Shown: positions 1 to 5,039 of the stretch, piece after piece
Layout: each line of letters begins with the position of its first letter
How positions within the stretch are numbered: the first letter of the stretch is position 1
Source: CALAED01 sp937891035
GTDB lineage: Bacteria > Actinomycetota > Actinomycetes > Streptosporangiales > Streptosporangiaceae
Length of the DNA stretch: 13,080 nucleotides
Direction: 5' to 3'
NCBI GenBank assembly: GCA_035642125.1
Contig: DASQSZ010000474.1
Span: 1-13,080 of the forward strand
Position numbers and translations under genes: made by a program
The notes under the pieces: generated by a model
Database searches by the model: none
The model's input: the letters and a program-made list of their open reading frames with translations, nothing else
Told to the model about the DNA's origin: nothing

Positions 1-819
1 TCACGGGCGGGCGGTCGCCGCGATGGCGATGGCCCGGTCCCGGTCGATGGCGCCCTCCAGGCGCAGGACGACCCGGCCGGTGTCCCAGATCAGCGTGTTG
101 CCGGTGGTGAGCCTGGCGGCGGCCATGTCCATGGTCCCGTCGCGTCGCAGGTACAACACCTCGTGCGGCCGCTTGACCCACAACGCCTTCCGTCCGTCCA
201 CCCGGACCTCGGCCGCGTCGCGCGCATGGACGAACTTGGTGAACACGAGGGAGTCGAGGCGGCCGTCGAACTCATCGACGCGCACCTCGCCGTACGGGGT
301 CCGCCGGTAGATCAGCGACGCCACCCGGCCATCGTCGCGTACCGTCGCCGCATCCGGCACGCCGAGCGCCGCCGGCACCAGGATCGGGAACGCGACCAGG
401 CGCCGAGCCTGGTCGAGGGACATGCGCCGCTCACCGGACGGCGGACCGGTCGACGACGTGGACGTCGGCACCGGTGCCGGTAGCGGTCCGGGCTCTTGAC
501 GCAACTCGATGCCGGCGAACCGGAACACCTGGCTGATCACCGCGCGGCCCGGCGAGGTGACGGCCAGGACGCAGAGCAGGGCGAGCACGACCACCACGGC
601 CACTCGCCACCTCGCCCGCCACCTGCCCGGCCACCTGCCCCGCCGACCGCTGCGGCGGCGCCCCGCGCCCCGCCGGTGCAACGGGCCGGGCCGGCCGAGT
701 CGCCGCCGTACCTCGCCGGTCAGATCAGGGGCCGCCGGCACGTCGAGCTCGCGGCCCAACGCCCGCAGCTCGGCCTCCAGCTCCAGCGGCTCGGGCGCCC
801 TGCCGGCCCGGTCAGTCAT
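1..819 (-). CDS. Membrane-anchored protein coupled to the ECF sigma factor, probable anti-sigma factor
   Basis: A protein of 272 aa whose stop codon is the first three bases of the window. The ATG at 819 overlaps the stop of the sigma factor gene as ATGA, so the two are very likely translationally coupled. Visible architecture: a short acidic N-terminus (about 1-40), a very Arg/Gly-rich stretch (about 40-72), one transmembrane helix (about 73-88, VAVVVVLALLCVLAV), a Pro/Ser/Thr-rich linker (about 108-130), then an external domain rich in beta strands (about 134-272). This is the usual shape of actinobacterial sigma-linked membrane proteins, in which the cytoplasmic part holds the sigma factor and the outer part senses a signal. 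I do not see a HxxxCxxC zinc anti-sigma motif, so the anti-sigma role rests on gene order and topology. The external domain loosely recalls DUF4367-type domains, but I cannot confirm that. Confidence 0.72.
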   Translation of the reverse strand: MTDRAGRAPEPLELEAELRALGRELDVPAAPDLTGEVRRRLGRPGPLHRRGAGRRRSGRRGRWPGRWRARWRVAVVVVLALLCVLAVTSPGRAVISQVFRFAGIELRQEPGPLPAPVPTSTSSTGPPSGERRMSLDQARRLVAFPILVPAALGVPDAATVRDDGRVASLIYRRTPYGEVRVDEFDGRLDSLVFTKFVHARDAAEVRVDGRKALWVKRPHEVLYLRRDGTMDMAAARLTTGNTLIWDTGRVVLRLEGAIDRDRAIAIAATARP

Positions 820-1328
820 CCGGACGCCTCCCAGGTCGTGCCGGGCCCACCGACGTGCTGGCGCAGTCTGTTCAGGGCGCGGAATGTACGTGACTTGACC
901 GAACCCAAGGGCCACCCCAGCACCTGGGCCGTCTCTGTCTCCGACAGTTCGAGGAAGTAACGACACACCACCGCCTGCCGCTCCTTGTCCGGCAGGGTGT
1001 CGACCAGCTTCAGCAGCACGCCGCGCCGCTCCTTCGCGAGCGCCTCGCCGGCCGGGCCCGTCCCACCGGCGACGGGCGCCGGCGCGCCCTCGAGCGCGGA
1101 CAGCCGCAGCGCCAGCGCCGCGCGCCGGCGCCTGGACCGGTTGAGGTTCTTGGTCTCGTTGGCCACGATGCGCAGCAGCCACGGGGCGAACGGCTCGCCG
1201 ATCCGGAACCGGGACAGTTGCCGAAACGCCTTCACCAAGGACTCTTGGACGACGTCGTCGGCCTCGTCCCCCGCGCCTAGCAGGTAGGCGGTCCGGTGGG
1301 CGGGCACGGTGTATCGGGCGACCAGCAC
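816..1328 (-). CDS. ECF-type RNA polymerase sigma factor, SigE/RpoE-like
   Basis: Sigma-70 family protein with only regions 2 and 4. Region 2 is seen in the DEADDVVQESLVKAFRQL stretch (promoter -10 melting) followed by PWLLRIVANETKN. Region 4 is seen in LPDKERQAVVCRYFLELS, then SETETAQVLGWPLGSVKSRT, the helix-turn-helix that reads the -35 box. The GTG at 1328 is the first standard start codon and gives 170 aa, but the reading frame stays open and family-like further upstream (EAITRSLDGDLDAYA, codons 1373 to 1329). The true start is therefore probably a non-standard codon nearer 1385-1388, just after an AGAGAGG ribosome-binding-like stretch, or the 5' end is damaged. A TAG at 1412-1410, inside the heptamer repeat, closes the frame. 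The gene overlaps the downstream membrane protein by 4 nt. No promoter could be assigned. Confidence 0.85.
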   Translation of the reverse strand: MLVARYTVPAHRTAYLLGAGDEADDVVQESLVKAFRQLSRFRIGEPFAPWLLRIVANETKNLNRSRRRRAALALRLSALEGAPAPVAGGTGPAGEALAKERRGVLLKLVDTLPDKERQAVVCRYFLELSETETAQVLGWPLGSVKSRTFRALNRLRQHVGGPGTTWEASG

Positions 1329-1396
1329 CGCGTAGGCGTCCAGGTCGCCGTCAAGGGACCGCGTTATCGCCTCGGCGTCGTCGATGATGCCTCTCT

Positions 1397-1417
1397 TATC
1401 GACTATCGACTATCGAC
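1397..1417. repeat. Triple tandem heptamer TATCGAC
   Basis: Three perfect copies of TATCGAC stand head to tail at 1397-1403, 1404-1410 and 1411-1417, immediately upstream of the sigma factor coding frame. Read on the minus strand (GTCGATA units) the array carries a stop codon in all three frames, so translation of the sigma gene cannot start upstream of it. The array could set promoter spacing, bind a regulator, or be a simple slippage product. Confidence 0.8.
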
Positions 1418-1566
1418 TTGTTCGCATGAATGAGTGCGCGCGAGCTCGCATCCTTGGATACACCGCCACGTACCGGAAGGTTCCGGGTGCAGGCGGGCCT
1501 GCGCTCGCGCCCGCGGAGCCGGGGGCGCGGCAGTACTGCGAGCATGGACGGGTGCCATCGCTGCGA

Positions 1567-2283
1567 ATGAATGACGCCGCGGCCGCCATGCTCGGCGTAC
1601 TGAGCGGATCACTGTTCCTCCAGCCGCCCGGCGGTCTGGCGGCCGGCCTCAAAGAACGAGCCGCGCGCGGCATCGTCCGGCGCGGGAATGTGCTGACCTG
1701 GGCCCGCTCGGCGGGGGCGGTGGAGCCCGCGTGGTCCGCGGGGCCGGCCGGGACCGGCGACGGTGTGTCGCCCTTGGCCACCGACCTCACTGGCTGGGAA
1801 TGCGCCGACAGCTCCTTTCACCTCGAGGACGCGGTTCCGGTCGACAACCCCACGGTTGACGGCGTACCGGCGCTCAGCGAAGCCCACCAGCGCGTTCTCC
1901 TGCTGCACGGCCTCGCGTTCGCGCTGGAGTTCAGCCGGTTGGTCTACGCGCTCGACCCGCCCACCCCCGTTCGTTGCATTCTGGGCGCGAACGAGACCAA
2001 CGCGACCTTCAGGTTCCATCAGATCCGCCCCGGCGAGTCCTGGAACGCCCCCGACCTCGACGGATACCGGTCGGAAAAGATGGTCGTCATCGACATCGAG
2101 CCCACGCCCTTACACCGTTGGGCCGGCCCGTACGACGTTGCGGGCCGGCCCGGTTCGTCAGCCTCGGTCACCTGCGCGGTCGCGTCGGGGCCGGTGCAGC
2201 TAGCCGTTCATGACTGGGGTCCGCGCGCCCCCAGCACGCTGTCGGCCGTCCTTGCTTTCGCGGTCGGTCGCGTCACGGCGTGA
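1567..2283 (+). CDS. Hypothetical protein, conserved-looking, unknown function
   Basis: A 238-aa frame with strong third-position G/C bias and sensible protein composition. No known domain is recognised. The most protein-like parts are an alpha-helical segment rich in Leu and His (about 104-128, ALSEAHQRVLLLHGLAFALE) and a polar block ILGANETNATFRFHQIRP (about 138-155) followed by EKMVVIDIEP (about 170-179), which reads like the strand-loop core of a small globular domain. There is no signal peptide or membrane helix. The frame is open back to 1384, but the first 60 residues there are unlike the rest. I chose the ATG at 1567; no clear Shine-Dalgarno precedes it, and a GTG at 1552 is possible. 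It is divergent from the sigma factor and converges on the PLP lyase gene, with 22 nt between the stops. Confidence 0.6.
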   Translation: MNDAAAAMLGVLSGSLFLQPPGGLAAGLKERAARGIVRRGNVLTWARSAGAVEPAWSAGPAGTGDGVSPLATDLTGWECADSSFHLEDAVPVDNPTVDGVPALSEAHQRVLLLHGLAFALEFSRLVYALDPPTPVRCILGANETNATFRFHQIRPGESWNAPDLDGYRSEKMVVIDIEPTPLHRWAGPYDVAGRPGSSASVTCAVASGPVQLAVHDWGPRAPSTLSAVLAFAVGRVTA

Positions 2284-2305
2284 GTCGGGTGGCGGGCGTG
2301 GTGTT

Positions 2306-3331
2306 CTACCCGCGTTTGGCGAGATGCTGTGCGAGCGCGTCATGGTAGGCGAAAAGTGCCGGCACGCCGCCGGAGTGGAGAATGAGGACCTGGTGTTGTT
2401 CGGTCCAGCGGCCGGCGGCGTGATGGGCGAGAAAACCGGCGAATGTCTTACCGCTGTAGACCGGGTCGAGGAATACTCCCTCCGTCCGTGCGACGAGCAG
2501 TATGGCATCGAGGCATGCCGCGGTGGGGTCACCATACTCACGTCCGACGAAATCATCATGGATTTCAAAATCTTGGGGCGGCGGGGCCGCCGCCCCAAGC
2601 AGCTCGCCGAGGGCTGTCCACCAGTGGGTGAAGTTTTCGTGGCACTCGCTCCGGCTGCGGTTGACACTAATTCCGATGACGGGGGAGGCGATTCCCTGGT
2701 TGCGCAATGTGAACAGCAGCGCGGTAAAGATCCCGCCAGTGCCGAAAGGCAGGTAGATGGCGTCCGGATGCCGTCCCGAGGTGTTGATCTGCTCGGCGAG
2801 CTCCAGGCCGCCCCTGACGTACCCGAGACAACTGTGCGGGGTGGTTCCGCTGATCGGAATGTAGTGGGGACGGCGGCCCCTCTCGCGCAGTTCCTCGCAC
2901 AGGGCCAGGGCCTGTGGTTCGAGATCCCAATGGTCCTCGGCGTCGACCACGCGGATGTCCGCGCCCAGTAGCCGCACGGTAAGAAGGTTGCCCTGGAGAT
3001 CGTCATAGGCGTCCCGGCTGAGTACCAGCGCACAATCCAGGCCGAGCTTGCGCGCCGCCGCGCTGGTCAACCGCGCGTGGTTGCTCTGCATGGATCCACA
3101 AGTGACCAGAACGTCGGTGTTCCGCTGCCGGCCGTAGGCGATCTCGTACTCCAGCTTGCGAGGCTTGTCGCCGCCCAGCGCGAGACCGGTGAGGTCGTCC
3201 CGCTTGAGTAGGACGCCGGTGCCGAGCCGGTCACTGAGATTGGTCAGCTCATCCAGTGGTGTCGGCGTGAGCGCCAGCCGTTCGCGGGGAAATTCTTCCA
3301 GCCGGGCGCCGACATCAAAGGAGCGGTTCAT
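2306..3331 (-). CDS. PLP-dependent D-cysteine desulfhydrase / L-cysteate sulfo-lyase family enzyme
   Basis: A 341-aa fold-type II PLP enzyme of the ACC deaminase/D-cysteine desulfhydrase family, full length. The Schiff-base lysine is K56 in LALGGDKPRKLEY, after the family signature LLKRDDLTG. The substrate-carboxylate loop is CGSMQSNHAR (78-87) and the phosphate loop is GTGG (197-200). The residues that separate ACC deaminase from desulfhydrases are Ser here: S293 in DPVYSGK (Glu in ACC deaminase) and S320 in LHSGG (Leu in ACC deaminase), so ACC deaminase is unlikely. Desulfhydrases turn D-cysteine into pyruvate, ammonia and sulfide; CuyA turns L-cysteate into pyruvate, ammonia and sulfite. 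Sequence alone does not separate these two, but the TauE-type permease 27 nt upstream favours a sulfite product. The start at 3331 has AAAAGGA upstream. It is last in the gntR-tauE operon. By eye its codons look less G/C-biased than its neighbours'. Confidence 0.88.
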   Translation of the reverse strand: MNRSFDVGARLEEFPRERLALTPTPLDELTNLSDRLGTGVLLKRDDLTGLALGGDKPRKLEYEIAYGRQRNTDVLVTCGSMQSNHARLTSAAARKLGLDCALVLSRDAYDDLQGNLLTVRLLGADIRVVDAEDHWDLEPQALALCEELRERGRRPHYIPISGTTPHSCLGYVRGGLELAEQINTSGRHPDAIYLPFGTGGIFTALLFTLRNQGIASPVIGISVNRSRSECHENFTHWWTALGELLGAAAPPPQDFEIHDDFVGREYGDPTAACLDAILLVARTEGVFLDPVYSGKTFAGFLAHHAAGRWTEQHQVLILHSGGVPALFAYHDALAQHLAKRG

Positions 3332-3358
3332 GGTGCCGTCCTTTTGTACGGGGGTCCA

Positions 3359-4105
3359 TCACTGCTGATCGATCGGGAGGAATGGCATGACGAGCAGAAA
3401 GAGGCCCACGGCGACCAGTGCGGAAGCGACGGCTCGATCCAAAATCCGTGGTCGGAGCCGGGCCGCGATGAGCGCGCCGAGCACCACGCCGACCGCGGCC
3501 ATCACGCCGAGCAGGGTGCCGAGCCGGAAATGGACGGAACCGGCCGACGCGTAGCCGAGGGCGGCGAACCCCCCGAGCGGCAGTTGAATCGCTTGGCTCG
3601 CGGCGACCGCCGTCAGCGGTGCGATGCCCAGGACCAGCAGTACCGGGACCAGCAGTACGGGACCGCCCGTCCCGGTGAGCGCCGAGCCGAATCCCACGCC
3701 CGCCCCGGTCACCACCGCCCTCTTCGCAGCGAGCTGGGTGAGCGTGCCCGCGGGACTGTTCCGTCCGAACAGATGGTGGACGCCGGAGCCCATGGTGATG
3801 GCACCGAGCGCCAGCCACAAAACTGCCGCGGGGATCACCGTGTTGACCAGCGCTCCGACAGCGGCCGCGGGTGCCGCGCCCAGGCTCAGCCAGCAGGCGA
3901 ACCGCCAGGGCATCTCTGCCTGCCGCGCATAGGCCAGGGCGCCCACGGCTCCGGTGAACAGAAAGCACCAACTGCTCGTGCCCGTTGCCGCGTGGACATC
4001 GAGCCCTCCGATCTGAGCCAACGCGGGTGGCAGCACCACGCCACCGATGCCGACAGCTCCGATGAACAGCCCTACCGGAATGGCGACCAGGACGAGCGCT
4101 AGCAT
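3359..4105 (-). CDS. TauE/SafE family sulfite exporter-like permease
   Basis: A 248-aa, almost wholly hydrophobic protein with about eight predicted membrane helices, the usual size for the TauE/SafE (formerly DUF81) family. The two-fold internal repeat of this family is visible: GAVGIGGVVLPP near residues 16-27 and SALTGTGGPVLLVP near 141-154. Family members export sulfite, sulfoacetate or other small anions; in bacteria that degrade cysteate, taurine or sulfoacetate the exporter gene lies beside the desulfonating enzyme. Here it sits between a GntR regulator, whose 3' end it overlaps by 7 nt, and the PLP lyase. The inferred job is therefore to remove sulfite, or another sulfur anion, released by that lyase. 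The start is the ATG at 4105, inside the regulator's last codons, which suggests translational coupling. The exact substrate is not shown by the sequence. Confidence 0.9.
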   Translation of the reverse strand: MLALVLVAIPVGLFIGAVGIGGVVLPPALAQIGGLDVHAATGTSSWCFLFTGAVGALAYARQAEMPWRFACWLSLGAAPAAAVGALVNTVIPAAVLWLALGAITMGSGVHHLFGRNSPAGTLTQLAAKRAVVTGAGVGFGSALTGTGGPVLLVPVLLVLGIAPLTAVAASQAIQLPLGGFAALGYASAGSVHFRLGTLLGVMAAVGVVLGALIAARLRPRILDRAVASALVAVGLFLLVMPFLPIDQQ

Positions 4106-4908
4106 GCGGATGGGTCCGGTTCGACGCGGAAGGTCTGCTGCATCCGGCGCAGCCTGATCCGCAGCGAGGCGGGCATCTCGTTATAGCCGACGGCATTTTC
4201 CACCGCGGACAGCAAGTGCCGACGCGAGAACTCGGCCGCGGCGGCACCGTCGCCCCGTTCCAGCGCGGTTACGATCTGGCCGTGGTCGGTGGCCCATCGC
4301 CGGCGCAGCGCCGCCCTTTCTTGCCATGCCGCGGCCTGGGTCCGCCGCCACACCGGTCCGGAGGCGCGAGCGAGCAGCGTCTTGAGTTCGTCGCGGAGCA
4401 TCGGATTGCGGCATACATCAGCGATCAACGCATGCAGCCGATGATCGGTGTCTGCCGGGATGGACTCCGTATCGGTCACCAGCGCCATGCCTGCGACGGC
4501 CTCTTGGGCCGCGTCCAGCGCGGCGGGCTCGGGATCGGCCGCGGCCAGCCAGAGCACCGCGGGTTCCAGGGTCAGGCGCGCTTCCAACAAGTCCGCCACC
4601 TCGGCCAGCGAGCTCGCGGCACTCACGTGACGTGCACCGCCGGGCACCGGGGATGCGCTCAGCACCACGGTGCCACGTCGGCGCCGGGGTTCCACGTACC
4701 CGGCGAAATGCAGGGCGCTCAGGGCCTCACGGACCGACGGTCGGCTGACGCCGAACTCGCGTGCCAGCTCGGCCTCGGTTGGCAGGAGGACGCCGACCGG
4801 CCATCGGCCATCCTCAATGCGGGCACGGATCTCGGCCGCGACGCGGATGCCCACCGGTCTGGCGAGTCCTGCCGCGCCGGTCGGCCGCGAGTCAGTTCCC
4901 ATCCCCAT
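4099..4908 (-). CDS. GntR-family regulator, FadR/FCD type
   Basis: A 269-aa regulator. The N-terminal winged helix-turn-helix is clear at about 24-84: LLPTEAELAREFGVSRPSVR contains the recognition helix, followed by EALSALHFAGYVEPRRRRGT with the basic wing. The C-terminal all-helical FCD domain (about 100-240) keeps the putative metal/ligand residues in the spacing D155-x3-H159, then H209 and H231. FCD domains bind small organic acids, often the pathway substrate or product. The frame has an earlier ATG at 4929; I prefer 4908 because GAAGGG lies about 6 nt before it, while nothing like a ribosome-binding site precedes 4929. It is first in the gntR-tauE-lyase operon and probably autoregulates it through the palindrome at 4932-4948. 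The effector is unknown. Confidence 0.92.
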   Translation of the reverse strand: MGMGTDSRPTGAAGLARPVGIRVAAEIRARIEDGRWPVGVLLPTEAELAREFGVSRPSVREALSALHFAGYVEPRRRRGTVVLSASPVPGGARHVSAASSLAEVADLLEARLTLEPAVLWLAAADPEPAALDAAQEAVAGMALVTDTESIPADTDHRLHALIADVCRNPMLRDELKTLLARASGPVWRRTQAAAWQERAALRRRWATDHGQIVTALERGDGAAAAEFSRRHLLSAVENAVGYNEMPASLRIRLRRMQQTFRVEPDPSAC

Positions 4909-4931
4909 GACCCGCCCTTCACCTGACATAC

Positions 4932-4948
4932 TGTCTATATATCAGACA
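4932..4948. promoter_or_regulatory. Candidate operator: TGTCT-N7-AGACA palindrome
   Basis: Perfect 5-bp inverted arms TGTCT (4932-4936) and AGACA (4944-4948) flank a 7-nt A/T-only-but-one spacer, just upstream of the gntR start. The surrounding 4930-4960 stretch is unusually A/T-rich for this genome and holds TATA-like sequence and TATTAT on the minus strand, so it is the likely promoter of the gntR-tauE-lyase operon. Position and symmetry fit autoregulation by the FadR-type protein, but this is inference. Confidence 0.5.
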
Positions 4949-4968
4949 TAATATCTCTAACACCGCTA

Positions 4969-4991
4969 TTGCCTGTTTTATTGTCAGGCAA
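4969..4991. promoter_or_regulatory. Inverted repeat between the glycosidase stop and the gntR promoter
   Basis: TTGCCTG (4969-4975) and CAGGCAA (4985-4991) form 7-bp arms around a 9-nt A/T-rich spacer. It lies 48 nt downstream of the secreted glycosidase gene and upstream of gntR, all on the minus strand. It could be a terminator hairpin for the glycosidase, although no T-run follows, or a second regulator site for the gntR operon. The two uses cannot be separated by eye. Confidence 0.4.
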
Positions 4992-5039
4992 GTCGGCTCG
5001 ATGTCGCCGGCGCTTGTCGGCTCATTGCTCAATCGGGGG

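Noticed and set aside
2284..2313. Possible terminator hairpin between the convergent genes (CGGGT...ACCCG or GCGGG...CCCGC)
   Set aside because: Only 5-bp arms with long loops and no T-run, and it overlaps the end of the lyase gene; chance pairing in G/C-rich DNA explains it.
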